DNA of 16,882 bases from Astrothelium macrocarpum (GCA_021030915.1 JAGEMR010000257.1:1-16882); one strand, 5' to 3'; shown: positions 1 to 9,287, numbered from the stretch's first letter. A program made the numbers and translations. The notes: generated by a model from the letters alone, not told the origin.

Positions 1-643
1 ATAAATAATTTTAAATAAATTGAATATTCAATTAAAAATTCCATTAGAATTATTTTTTTAAAAAATATTTTGAAAATCCAAAATATCAAAGAATATTAAA
101 AAATTTGAATTTCAATTTATATTAATTTTTAAAAAATTTATCAATTTTTAAAAAAATTCGTCAATTGGATTTATTGAAATATTGGAAATTTTTATTAAAA
201 ATACGTAAATAATGACATATTAATTTGAAATTATAAAAATATGAATCGAAAAATTTGAAATAATAAATATAATTCATATAAAACGTAAAATATACAAAAA
301 AAAACATTTATAGATAGATGGAATTTTAAATAAAGAGAAAATTCAAAAATTAGATATCGCAAAAACTGATAATACGAAATCTAGACGTTTGAATGCTGAT
401 AAAAATGATGGAATAGAAAATAATATTATTCGCCAAAGACGCTGTAGAAACTGCAGAAAGACTGGATATAATATCAGAATATATAAAAATGATAAAAAAG
501 AAGATTCTGAATCAGATATAAATAATGTAGATAAAATTTTTGATAGTAGTATTGAGTAATTGATGGTTTTTTAATTGAAATGGTAGTTTTTTTGGTGTTC
601 GTGTTCCACTCGCTTGTATGTTCCGCTCGCTTGTGGAATACGT
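1..643 (+). mobile_element. RIP-degraded Fot1/pogo-type (Tc1/mariner superfamily) transposon, 3' end
   Basis: This is the C-terminal end of a DDE transposase that has lost its function. A frame with no ATG stays open from 314 to the TAA at 557-559 and continues upstream past a TAG at 311. Near its end it reads RRCRNCRKTGYNIRIY. That resembles the CCHC zinc knuckle (C-x2-C-x4-H-x4-C) found at the C terminus of many fungal Fot/pogo transposases, with H changed to Y and the last C changed to Y. Both are C-to-T or G-to-A changes, as RIP would cause. A less AT-rich tail follows at about 590-640, with two similar copies of TTCCRCTCGCTTGT. It ends ...ATACGT next to TA, which fits a terminal inverted repeat beside a TA target duplication. 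The 5' part lies outside the window. The family assignment is from motif memory; the degradation is read directly. Confidence 0.75.
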
Positions 644-1230
644 TATATATAATTCAAATCTCAAAAAAATAATATCATATTATATTATTAAATTATTATT
701 AATTGGAATTTTAAAATTAAATTATATTTATATTGAAATTAAAAAAAAATTGATAATTTTATATAAGAATAATATATAAAAATTTTGAATAATATCTATT
801 TATTTATTCTGCGCAAATATCAGATTATTCTGTTTAAATATTTTCAAAAATATATCATTTTTGAAGAAAATGAAAATAATATTTATGATAATCATTTAAA
901 ATATAATTCTATTATAAATTTCAAATAGAAATATAATATTAAATTATATATAAATTATTTTTATAATTCTAATTTCAGTATTATTAAAATCATTTGAAGA
1001 ATTATCAAATAATGAATTTATATAAATCATCATGATTTTCTCATATAAGAATAATTTATCAGAATTATTTATTATGAATAAAATCAATTAATTCAAAATG
1101 AAATCAATAAATAGATATTGATCATACAAAATCGTTTATATATATATTTGAATAATCAAAATCTCTTCATTAAATATTAATGAAATAAGAAATTAATTAA
1201 TTAATTAAATTACTTCATTTTCAATATGTT
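644..1230. other. AT-rich tract, unclassified, probably RIP-degraded repeat
   Basis: This stretch is almost all A and T, with stops in every frame, and I found no recognisable protein motif in it. It begins at the inferred end of the Fot1-like relic and stops abruptly near 1230, just after a short (TTAA)n run at about 1194-1210. From there base composition becomes ordinary. By its composition and position it is probably another decayed repeat, but no family can be named. Confidence 0.5.
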
Positions 1231-1411
1231 GTGATGAAATGGCCCAAAATATCCACTATTTACTAGCAAATTTGGTGGGGTTGATGGGGGAACGCGGGTT
1301 TGGTTGTCCCACTTAATCTGTCACCATGCCTGCTATCGCGAAAGTGACATTTCTTCTCTCAACGACATGAATTGTATGACCACAGTCGTTCTGCTCGTTC
1401 CGTTAGAACTC

Positions 1412-1672
1412 TGAGTCATGTGATGGTGTCCCCGTGACCCAAGCTAACAAAGCAACAGCATATGCGCGTGACAAAAAGAAATGCCATCATTATGAGTGTG
1501 CAGGCAAAGCAAGTCACAGTAACAGTGGGTCACAAAAACAATATGGCCTTTATGGCTGTGCGAACAAAGTGAGGCATGACAACAATGGAGCACAAAGCGC
1601 CAACTTCATTGGTGTACCAAGTTGGCCAAAAGGTGGCATATCACTCATGTGTAGTCACTCCATGTTGAGTCA
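1412..1672. promoter_or_regulatory. Upstream region of the LRR gene with two TGAGTCA sites
   Basis: Two perfect TGAGTCA heptamers lie at 1412-1418 and 1666-1672, upstream of the LRR gene start at 1840. TGAGTCA is the site bound by Gcn4/CpcA-type bZIP activators of fungal amino-acid starvation control. The surrounding 1320-1690 is also unusually rich in GTCAC/GTGAC pentamers. The sites are seen directly; a regulatory role is inference. Confidence 0.3.
1477..1596. repeat. Degenerate 60-bp tandem duplication
   Basis: Two adjacent 60-bp units (1477-1536 and 1537-1596) align without gaps at roughly 63 percent identity. Both end in CACAAA and share the core TTATGxxTGTGC. In one frame the units give related 20-residue segments that share K, Y, C-A, K, H, N, G and Q. 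That frame (open to 1832) has no ATG, so coding is not supported. The duplication lies in the leader of the LRR gene. Confidence 0.4.
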
Positions 1673-1839
1673 CAAACATTTTGACCGGTTCACAGATCTT
1701 CAAGTATTTAACCTCAGTCTTGCTGGCATACTCAGGAACTCTACACAGAGCACAGTATTCTCATTATATCACGCAAACATTAACACAACCACATCATACA
1801 GAAACACCAGTCAAAATTCACAGCGCAACTAAGGTAAAA

Positions 1840-3555
1840 ATGCTGAGCCCATCCGAAACAGTCATTCTTTTAAAAGCGGACCTACATGCCGATGCTCCAT
1901 CTGCACTTGTCTTGAGTCTTCCACGAAGAAAGCACATGGCAGAAGAGTCACGTAAGAAAGCACAAGAGTTAGCGCAACTACTCTTCCCAGAAAAGACGGC
2001 GCAGCAGGCTATCATCGCATATGAAAAGCTTATCCCACCATTGAGAGCAAGATATATGACACATCTCAAAGAGGAAGAGTTGAAAAGAAAAGAAAGCAAA
2101 GGATTCACGCTGAGAGAAGCCGTGAAAAAGCAGGGACCTTATGACCCTAAACTTCACACATTCGAAATGCCTTCAGCATTGCCAATGCCCGTGAAGATAG
2201 CTGAGAAAGCGGATCTCAAACCTTTTTTCGACTACCTCAAATCGAATGAGCCATTTCAGACAGAAGTCGTCACTGAAGGAAGCAAAGTCGAGCACGAGCC
2301 TGGATATCAAGTCGACATGATCGAGTTCAACAAAGGAGTAGTCTATGCCGATCATCGAATGGATCTTTGCAAAATGGTGGTAGGTCCTCAACATATAGAG
2401 GATCTCATGACAAGCTTAGCACAGAATACTCATGTCCGCCATTTTCTATTGGGGAATAATATCATCGGCAAGGCCGGGGCAATCGCTATTGCTAAATATC
2501 TCCAAGCGAACCCATCTCAGATCGAGACCTGGTATTTAGCGGGTAATATGCTCGACAAAAGCGCCTTCAAAATCTTTGTCGACGCAGCCACGTCATCGAA
2601 AACGATCCAGTCGGTTTGGCTCAAACGAAATCCACTAGGTGCAGGATCAGTATCCGCCATCTGTGAGCTTGTGAGCTCTTGCACAAACTTGAAAACTCTG
2701 GATCTGGACCAGACTGAGTTATCGGACGCCGGCGCGCATGACTTATTTAAATTCCTGAATGCCGAATGCCCATCTCTCAAGACAATCTACCTCAACGGCA
2801 ATGGTATTGGATTGACTGGTTGCCAGTCTATTGCAACGTATTTGGCCAATCCTGAATGCAAATTGGAAAACCTGTACATGTCCAACAATCCACTGGGTGA
2901 CAATGGGGCAATAGCACTAGCTCAGGGGATCGGAGACAATCGTTCTCTTTTGCGATTAGCTCTATCATCTTGCGGAATTTCTGGCGCAGGCGGAGCAAGC
3001 ATTGCCCGAAAAGTAACATCACACCGGAAAATGATAATGCTGGATCTTGGCCAGAGTTATGCCACAAAGGATTTGGGCACGCGATTCAACTACATCAGCG
3101 GTGACGATGCATTCAATGCTTTCGCTCAGCTGATCGGAAGAAACGAAGTTATACGCTATATATCACTATCGACTTCAGGGTTTACAGCTCAACAGATCAC
3201 AGCACTGGGAGATCGTGTGGCTAACTCCAAGTTACATCACTTTTTGGCCAGGAGCTGCCATCAGCGAGACAATCAAAATCGCCTGGTGACTGATCAGCTG
3301 AGAGAGAACGTCAAGAAAGAGCTGGGTGTGTCTTATTCTACCTTCTTGTTGTGTGGAGGCCTTCGGCTGCTTCGAAATCCCGCCGACGTCCGTGTAATCG
3401 ATAGCGTCTACCGAAATCGAGATGCGGGACTTGCTCGACTGAAGAAATTAGTACTCAAAAAGTACTGGGATGAGGATGACGACACGATGGAACTGGTGCA
3501 GAACTTTGAGAACGTGTCAGTGAGCGACGAGTCCGAAGATTTCGAGGATGAGTAG
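1840..3555 (+). CDS. Leucine-rich-repeat (RNI-like/RanGAP-like) protein
   Basis: This intronless gene encodes 571 residues. The start is the first ATG in frame (1840, context AAAATGC); the frame remains open upstream only to a TGA at 1666 and has no earlier ATG. Residues 1-190 are largely helical and charged. From about residue 198 to 460 there are roughly nine leucine-rich repeats of 26-29 residues, of the ribonuclease-inhibitor type, for example LLGNNIIGKAGAIAIAKYL, IYLNGNGIGLTGCQSIATYL and LYMSNNPLGDNGAIALAQGI. The C terminus (about 544-571) is strongly acidic, as in RanGAP. However, the size and the long tail of about 110 residues after the repeats suggest a fungal RNI-like paralogue rather than RNA1 itself. 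There is no signal peptide or membrane segment, so it is probably an intracellular scaffold. I infer protein binding; no enzyme motif is seen. Codon use matches its neighbours, and it is not RIP-affected despite lying about 600 bp from the AT-rich block. Confidence 0.85.
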   Translation: MLSPSETVILLKADLHADAPSALVLSLPRRKHMAEESRKKAQELAQLLFPEKTAQQAIIAYEKLIPPLRARYMTHLKEEELKRKESKGFTLREAVKKQGPYDPKLHTFEMPSALPMPVKIAEKADLKPFFDYLKSNEPFQTEVVTEGSKVEHEPGYQVDMIEFNKGVVYADHRMDLCKMVVGPQHIEDLMTSLAQNTHVRHFLLGNNIIGKAGAIAIAKYLQANPSQIETWYLAGNMLDKSAFKIFVDAATSSKTIQSVWLKRNPLGAGSVSAICELVSSCTNLKTLDLDQTELSDAGAHDLFKFLNAECPSLKTIYLNGNGIGLTGCQSIATYLANPECKLENLYMSNNPLGDNGAIALAQGIGDNRSLLRLALSSCGISGAGGASIARKVTSHRKMIMLDLGQSYATKDLGTRFNYISGDDAFNAFAQLIGRNEVIRYISLSTSGFTAQQITALGDRVANSKLHHFLARSCHQRDNQNRLVTDQLRENVKKELGVSYSTFLLCGGLRLLRNPADVRVIDSVYRNRDAGLARLKKLVLKKYWDEDDDTMELVQNFENVSVSDESEDFEDE

Positions 3556-4312
3556 TGCAAGCTGCTAATGATTGAGTGAAGATACGAGCATGTATCATCT
3601 ATTCCATAGGTTTCCTGTTGAAGAATGCCAATTACATCTTTTTGCCTCTGGATCTTCCTCCACATGTTAATTTAACTTAGTCCCTAATGATTGGTATGAC
3701 ATAGCTCTGTTGGTAAGCAGGTATCCGTAAGGATTGTCAACGTCTCTTTATGCTCTTATTCCTCTAATCCTTCCAGACCCTGTTAATATTCCATCTCACC
3801 TTTCGCTAGTTAGACTCATAGTGTCGCTGCCCGCTGTAACAATGTTCTCCACTTTGCCATGACTGCGCTGCGCATAGAAGACTTGGCTACCAACTATCCG
3901 TACGCTACTGGTCCAGTCACACAGTATTAACGCCGGGTCGGCCATCCCCAATGCAGTATCATCACGGTCAACAAATCCGATCGTGGGCAGTAATTTTCGA
4001 CTCAGCATTCAACACAAGATCCCTAATAGTGCAAGACAACTCGCCCGGTGTGACGGCAGCTTGCCGCGGTTTGCAATTATTTACAGCGATCTGCAGTGTT
4101 GGTGTTTCGATAAGCATGTTTCAATAACTTCATCACCTCTCGTGAGCTTCACGTCTCCCCGATTAGGAAATAGATCAGCAGTTTAGAAACTATATCTGCG
4201 CGTCTCCCATAGGCTTCTTGATAAATTCCTTTAAATCGGCCCTTATAGCTATACACATATTCGATCTGCCTTGTTATTCTGTGAACTCCAGGCTCGCGAC
4301 ACGGTTCGCGAG
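3556..4312. other. Intergenic region between the LRR and SET genes
   Basis: These 757 bp lie between two genes on the same strand and should hold the LRR terminator and the SET gene promoter. Short open frames here on either strand lack motifs or splice context. A tract resembling a tRNA A-box near 3700 has no matching B-box. No RNA gene, repeat or clear site was found. Confidence 0.5.
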
Positions 4313-6089
4313 ATGGAGGGTGTATCCTGTAACTCCTTATATTACACCCAAGAGATCCCTGGCAAAGGCTATGGTCTTATCGCTGGAACAAACATCACCA
4401 AAGGAACATGCATTCTCTCTGAATCCCCGTTATTGGAGGTGCCTCGCGACGGGGTCTCCAAGAAGCAGCAGGGTGAATCCTTCTCCAAGCAGGTGACTGA
4501 CCTTCCGCCGGAGCAGCGGCAGGCGTTCCTCTCGCTGCACAACACCTTCGAGGACGTCGACGGGCCAGAGCTCGGACGACTTCGCACTAATGCCCTGCCA
4601 GTAGGACCTGATGCCACGAAAAACGGTATCTTCTTAGACTCGTCCCGTATCAACCACTCTTGCAATCCTAATGCTCAGATTACGTGGAATGAAAATCTTC
4701 AGAAGCTTACCATTCACGCTAGTCGTAACATCTCGGAGGGAGACGAAATCACCATCTGCTACCTGAAAGGCCACGCAGACCGTAGCTCTCGCATAGATAC
4801 ACTGCAGACATGTTTTCGCTTGACCTGCTCCTGCAGCCGCTGTTCCTTGCCCCCTGAACAACAAAATATTAGCGATCAGAGATGCGAGGAGATTCAGAGG
4901 ATTGGTGACTCAATTGGCGACACAGTTAGAGCTCATTCCGCCCCTCTGCAGACCCTTCACGATATTCATAGGCTCCTGGGCACTCTCTATGATGAAGACA
5001 TCGTCGATAAATGTGTTCCGAGTGCCTACTACGATGCCTTCGTGGTTGCAGCGATATATTCAGATGAGGCACGAGCAATTGTTTTTGCCGATCGAGCGGG
5101 CTCTGCTCGGGTCATTTTAGAAGGGAACGATAGTCCAGAGGTACAAAGAATGAAGGAATTGGCTGGCAACCCGTCTCAACACGCGGCATATGGCCGCTCA
5201 ATGAGCTGGAGAACAACGAGGGATGAAATCCCGAATAGTCTGGGCGGGGATGAGTTTGAAAGCTGGCTGTGGATGGAGACGGTAGAGATTTCGCAGCTCG
5301 CCGACCTGCGACGCGAGATAGACTTTCCTTCATTCCAGAATTTACCGGGGGAATTCGATTTCGGGTTGCGTTTCTACAAGTTTACTGACGATCTTTCGTA
5401 TTGTCCGCGCAAACATTGGTGCTTCCTGGCCGAAGTCCTTGAGGTTGTGCCGTTTGGGCGTCTTAGGCTCATGGTCAAAGGACAAAGCGAATCATACGAT
5501 TCCGATTTATTTCTACACCGACAATTATAGGTTCGATATCGGTCCTCTATATCCTAAGAAAGGCTTCACAGTTGCCATGCTCTATCCAGAGCGGCATGAG
5601 TTTCCTAACGTCACGCAGGGGATTCGTCTTGAGAATCCGCTAACAGTGAAGGTAAATTACTGAAGATGAGGCAATCAGTGTGTTGATGTTAAGAACTCGT
5701 CTTAATTAATTTCGGAACAGGTTTTCCCTTTCCAATTGGATCGATTGTTGACTCTGAGCGACAAAATACAGCAGTATGCAACGAAGAAAAATGGCGTGAG
5801 AGTATGTCACGGCTGTGGCCAAGAAGCAACCACCTTAAAAAAGTGCTCGAGGTGCGGCTTTTTCTGGTGTTGCAGTAAGGTATGGAAGTCCCATCGCTGA
5901 GTTTGGCGCTTTGCTTACGTTTGCGGCCTTGAATAGTCTTGTCAAAATGTTGGTTGGATTGAGAAAGGGCATAAAAAAGATTGCAAGCGTCTTCAAGATG
6001 AAGACTTGCGGGAAATGTTCCTCATGAACTGGGAAGTCTTTGAGGACTTTTGCTTATTCCCTCTGATTGTACCAGAAGATGAAGAATGA
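4313..6089 (+). CDS. SET-domain protein with C-terminal MYND zinc finger, two introns, one apparent frameshift
   Basis: The first reading frame starts at the ATG at 4313, in front of the SET motif PGKGYGLIAGTNITKG. It has the SAM-site block NHSCNPNA (residues 114-121), GDEITICYL (143-151) and a post-SET cysteine cluster (C172, C174, C177). These mark a SET5/SMYD-like lysine methyltransferase. Read literally the frame stops at 5530 (405 residues). However, the conserved block that starts CPRKHWCFLAEVLEVVPFGR continues in the next frame (IPIYFYTDNYRFDIGP) from 5481, so one base near 5480 is extra. The frame then runs through introns 5652-5720 and 5880-5936 to a MYND finger, CHGCG...CSRC...WCCSKSCQ...HKKDC, and stops at 6087-6089. 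Ignoring base 5480, the four segments (4313-5479, 5481-5651, 5721-5879, 5937-6089) total 549 codons. It could instead be two ancestrally separate genes fused in frame, or a pseudogene. The SET and MYND calls are firm; the frame break could be an assembly error. Confidence 0.78.
5652..5720 (+). other. Intron 1 of the SET/MYND gene
   Basis: A 69-bp GT-AG intron (GTAAAT...GGAACAG) lies between phase-0 codons. Removing it joins ...LTVK to VFPFQLDRLL and carries the frame into the MYND region. Unspliced, the frame ends at a TGA just inside the intron. Confidence 0.75.
5880..5936 (+). other. Intron 2 of the SET/MYND gene, inside the zinc finger
   Basis: A 57-bp GT-AG intron (GTATGG...TTGAATAG), with a branch-like GCTTAC at about 5913, splits the MYND finger between WCCSK and SCQNVGW. 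Removing it restores the C-S-K-S-C-Q spacing expected of a MYND finger, which strongly supports the junction. Confidence 0.8.
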
Positions 6090-7442
6090 ATTAGGCGGGT
6101 ACCTCAATAGCTGTCACGACTTTGTCAAGTCAATTCTGCTGCACTGCTGTACACTTCTTGAAAGGACAAGGCACGTGACAAGCTCTGAACGAGCCATTCA
6201 TGTGGACGCGAAACTCTGAGGTATTTTTCATTCATAAATCAGTGACCGGTTTTTCTTCTGCAGGCACGAGCAGGTGATGAAGACCCGTGTTTGAGCCAGC
6301 TCGTTGCCCCAGACAACGAAGTAGCAAACAGTGCTGGTTCTTGGGTCTCGCTAAATGTTCAACGGTCTGATTCTGGTCAAGCCAAGGGATCTGCTGTATA
6401 AAAGTAACAACTTTTATCCTAGATACGGATGCTCAACTTCTTTCCAATATGCCATGCTCTCTTGTCAGCGTCGAATTGCATCTCTGTGAGCAAAATTACG
6501 TCTATTTTAACTTCAGTTCAGGCTCTACACTAGGCGAACCCAGCAAAGTGCTTGGATACTTGGCAAGTGTGAGACAGTGTTCTGGCTTGATCCATGGAGC
6601 CTGCAATGTTTCGCACTCCTATGATCGATGTGCAAAGTCATTTGTGTCGAGTCGAGACGTGACAAAGAGACCTTGCGCATGCTGGCCGAGCCACGGCTCT
6701 TTTAGATCGATCACCCTACGCCTTAGGGCTCCCTGACCAGCAGCTAATCATACATAGCGCAGTCTGAATCCAATTCTCGTCTGTGACGTTAAATATCTAA
6801 GCATTCAGCCATAAGAATTAGTAAGGTTAACAGCTTGCATTTTTGTAGCTAGCGGACAGAGCAATAACGGTGCATGCAGAACATCGAATGAGAAGAGTGA
6901 AAGTTTGTGGCGATAACGTAGATGGCAAGACCAACATCCATATCTCCTTTAACCAGGTTAGAGCTTCCCGGGCTTAGCACTGGTTTGAACCGCCGTGTGC
7001 ATTTGTATACCCTATGTGCTCTGAAACCTCCTGTCCTTCCATTCGGCTATGGAGAAGCTATGATAATGTTACAAAGGCTCTTCCATATACAGCTCAAAGA
7101 GCACCGCGTGCAATGATGTCGAGACATGCTTATGATCATTTGCGAAGGTATTGAACCCAGACATTGGAGACATTTGTAAGAACGACAAGGCATGATTGTA
7201 ATGCATTCGGTTGACTACACATTTGAAGTCTTTACGTTACGTACAATGCGAAACACTATGATAATTCATGACCATCAGTATCAACCGATCTGTACCACTT
7301 GTATCTCCAGTCTAATCCCAGCTACCGAGCCGGCCCACAAGGTCTGATACAATACACACTATCAATCTCTTGAGAGCCCACATTTTTTATCATGCTCAGC
7401 AAACAAGCACGACACACGTATAACGACCACCGATTACCATCA
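6090..7442. other. Intergenic region with a possible orphan exon at 6264-6401
   Basis: This 1.35 kb lies between the ends of two convergent genes, SET/MYND (+) and TCO89 (-). One thing stands out: TTTTTCTTCTGCAG at 6250-6263 is a good 3' splice site and is followed by 45 open codons ending in TAA at 6399-6401 (ARAGDEDPCLSQLVAPD...). The only nearby donor (6221, GTATTT) would give a 43-bp intron, and the frame upstream of it hits a TGA. It may be the tail of a decayed gene or alternative 3' UTR splicing. The open frames at 6449-6736 and 6922-7116 show no motif and are probably chance. No RNA gene was recognised. Confidence 0.4.
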
Positions 7443-9287
7443 TCAGTCTTCCAAACCGCCATCCAACATCCCCCACATCCGTCTACAAATCTCCTGCACA
7501 TCATCTCTCCCCCCCTCTCTCCCCCCATCCCCACTCCCCAGACTCCCCGGCCTCGTCCCACCATCCTCAACCTCCTCTTCTCCTCCCCCCCTCCCCCCAA
7601 CCCCCTCAAAACTAACCTTCGGCTTCCTCCTCGCGTCCCCCCCAGGCCTTCCCGACCCTCTACTCCCCTGTCCACCACCACTCGCCACAGTATCCCCCCT
7701 CGCCCTCCCCTTCCCCCTCGCAACGTCCTCCCCCCGCCTCCTCACCGCACCACCCACACCAGCCTTCTGCTGCTGCGCGCGCCCGGCCGCCTCGCCCAAC
7801 GGATCGCGGAAGCGGCGCACCGCGCGGTACCCGCCGCCGACCTGGTCGAACAGGCGCTGCAGGCGCGGATCGACGCGCTGCTCGTCGCCCGGCTCGCCGC
7901 CGTCGCCGTCGGGGCTGCTGCGCGCGAGCGGGTGCGTCGAGGAGAGCCCCGCGAGCGCGGCCGCGGGGCCGGTGCCGGTGCGGGGCAGGATCGCGGGGAC
8001 GAGCGACGCGGGTTCGATGGTGGTTGACGCGCGTTGGAGCCAGAGCTTTTGCTGCGTGCGTGACGAGGGGAGGTTGGCGGGTGTTGGGGGCGTGGGTTTG
8101 TGCGATGAGGGTGTGGTGGAGGGGGTGTTTTGTGGCGGGGTGCTGTTGCGTGGGGTTGTGCTGCCGCGTCCTTCGCCGGTTCCGCCTATTGCTGCCGCTG
8201 CCGCTGCCGCTGCCGCTGCCGCTGCCGCTGCCGCTGCTTGCTGCTGTTGGTGCTGCCGGTGTAGGGATGCTGCTGGGGAGTCCCGCACGGGCGTGCCGGA
8301 GGTGCTGTTGTCGCCGTTGATGAAGCGCGAGACGAGCGCCGAGCCGGGGGTGCCTGCCAAGGTGGAGGATTGGCTGCCGCCGAGGAGGGGTTGTAGGAGC
8401 GGGTCGTGGCCGCGGGCAAGCGCAGAGACTTTGGACGTTTGTGGTGGAGCGTTGTGCGAGGGGTGGCGGAGGAGGAGGCGGGAGGTGATGGCGTCGGCGT
8501 CGGGGGTGCGTGAAGTGTGGTAGCCGTTGGTGTGGCCGTCGGGGTATTGAGACTCTTTGGTCCGCTGCTTGTCCGTCTGATCTGGTGGCTGGTTTTCGTA
8601 CCTGGTAGGATCCAGTACTATTGAGTTATTTCGTGTGTTGTTTCGTGTGTTGTCCCTTGTGGTGGACGGTGACTGGGAGGCACTGTCTTCCGTCCAACCG
8701 TCATCTTGATCTTCGTCATTGCCAAATGCAAAGCGCACTGATGCATGTTTTGGACTTTTTGGGCTTTTCGGACTTTTTGCAAGCTGCTGCCCTCTACCAG
8801 ATGATGCTGTTCTCTTCATACCGGGCCGCAGCTCCTGCTTCAGCTGTTTGGACAGTGCTTTCGATGAGCCCGGCCGATGGAGCTGTCCACTTGAATTATT
8901 CTTCTTTATTTGAGCAGAGGACTGTGTTCGTGAGATCTCGTGGGCAATGGCAAGAGCCGAAGCGTTTCGTTTGACGTGACCTGGTCTCGGACTCGAAGAA
9001 GGTGTAGCATTGCCAGAGTGAATGCGTTTGTGGTGCTTGCTGTCGTCCCTCCCTTCGGCAGGGTCAATTGGTGTCAGCTTGGCTAGCTTATTGATATTCT
9101 TGCCGAATGAAGGATTCCTAGGCCCAACACGCGAGGAAACATGTCCGACAACGTGCCGTTGGGCTTTGTGGTGGACGGAACGGGTAGGTGGAGTTTGTCC
9201 GTGAGAGGGAGACTGGGGAAGTTGGTACCCAGCTGATGACGATCGAACCATGGGAGACGGTCGCCTTGGCTGAGGCGAAGATGGCAT
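7443..9287 (-). CDS. TCO89: TORC1 subunit TCO89-like protein
   Basis: This is a low-complexity, Ser/Pro-rich fungal protein of about 614 residues with the conserved blocks of TCO89, a fungal subunit of TOR complex 1 that acts at the vacuole in nutrient signalling. Conserved blocks are RNPSFGKNINKLAKL (about residue 57-71), FAFGNDEDQDDGWTEDSASQ (about 186-205), QQKLWLQRASTTIEP (about 413-427) with LVPAILPRTGT next to it, DPRLQRLFDQVGGGYRAVRR (about 474-493) and a C-terminal EICRRMW. Between them are KSPKSPKSPK, a short poly-Gln and about 17 consecutive alanines. The ATG at 9287 is the first in frame. The frame stays open further upstream to a TAG near 9430 without an ATG, and the extra residues there look in character, so a spliced upstream first exon is possible. 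The C-terminal third is very GC-rich, and its sense strand is purine-rich, encoding Gly/Arg/Glu. Potential phosphosites (SP, TP) are numerous. Confidence 0.82.
   Translation of the reverse strand: MPSSPQPRRPSPMVRSSSAGYQLPQSPSHGQTPPTRSVHHKAQRHVVGHVSSRVGPRNPSFGKNINKLAKLTPIDPAEGRDDSKHHKRIHSGNATPSSSPRPGHVKRNASALAIAHEISRTQSSAQIKKNNSSGQLHRPGSSKALSKQLKQELRPGMKRTASSGRGQQLAKSPKSPKSPKHASVRFAFGNDEDQDDGWTEDSASQSPSTTRDNTRNNTRNNSIVLDPTRYENQPPDQTDKQRTKESQYPDGHTNGYHTSRTPDADAITSRLLLRHPSHNAPPQTSKVSALARGHDPLLQPLLGGSQSSTLAGTPGSALVSRFINGDNSTSGTPVRDSPAASLHRQHQQQQAAAAAAAAAAAAAAAAIGGTGEGRGSTTPRNSTPPQNTPSTTPSSHKPTPPTPANLPSSRTQQKLWLQRASTTIEPASLVPAILPRTGTGPAAALAGLSSTHPLARSSPDGDGGEPGDEQRVDPRLQRLFDQVGGGYRAVRRFRDPLGEAAGRAQQQKAGVGGAVRRRGEDVARGKGRARGDTVASGGGQGSRGSGRPGGDARRKPKVSFEGVGGRGGGEEEVEDGGTRPGSLGSGDGGREGGRDDVQEICRRMWGMLDGGLED
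7510..7730. repeat. Polypyrimidine/polypurine tract within the TCO89 C terminus
   Basis: The + strand is almost all C and T over roughly 220 bp, with runs such as CCCCCCTCTCTCCCCCC. The coding (-) strand is therefore G/A-rich and encodes the Gly/Arg/Glu-rich tail. Such tracts can form triplex or quadruplex structures; that is general knowledge and not shown here. Confidence 0.5.
8191..8237. repeat. Coding hexanucleotide microsatellite (GCTGCC)n encoding polyalanine
   Basis: Almost eight tandem copies of a 6-bp unit lie inside TCO89. On the coding strand the codons alternate GCA and GCG, giving most of an alanine run of about 17 residues next to a short CAG-type glutamine run. Length variation between strains is likely by replication slippage. 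Confidence 0.8.

Noticed and set aside
1434..1832. 132-codon open frame upstream of the LRR gene
   Set aside because: It starts at GTG with no ATG in frame and overlaps the LRR leader; kept only as a degenerate repeat.
4369..4864. Two - strand open frames of 76-98 codons within the SET coding region
   Set aside because: They are shadows of the SET frame, which carries the diagnostic NHSC and GDE motifs.
6980..6995. GGTTTGAACCG, resembling a tRNA B-box
   Set aside because: No A-box or foldable acceptor, D and anticodon arms lie at the proper distance upstream.
7392..8027. Pro/Arg-rich 211-codon open frame on the + strand
   Set aside because: It is the antisense shadow of the GC-rich TCO89 C terminus, whose conserved motifs on the - strand are clear.
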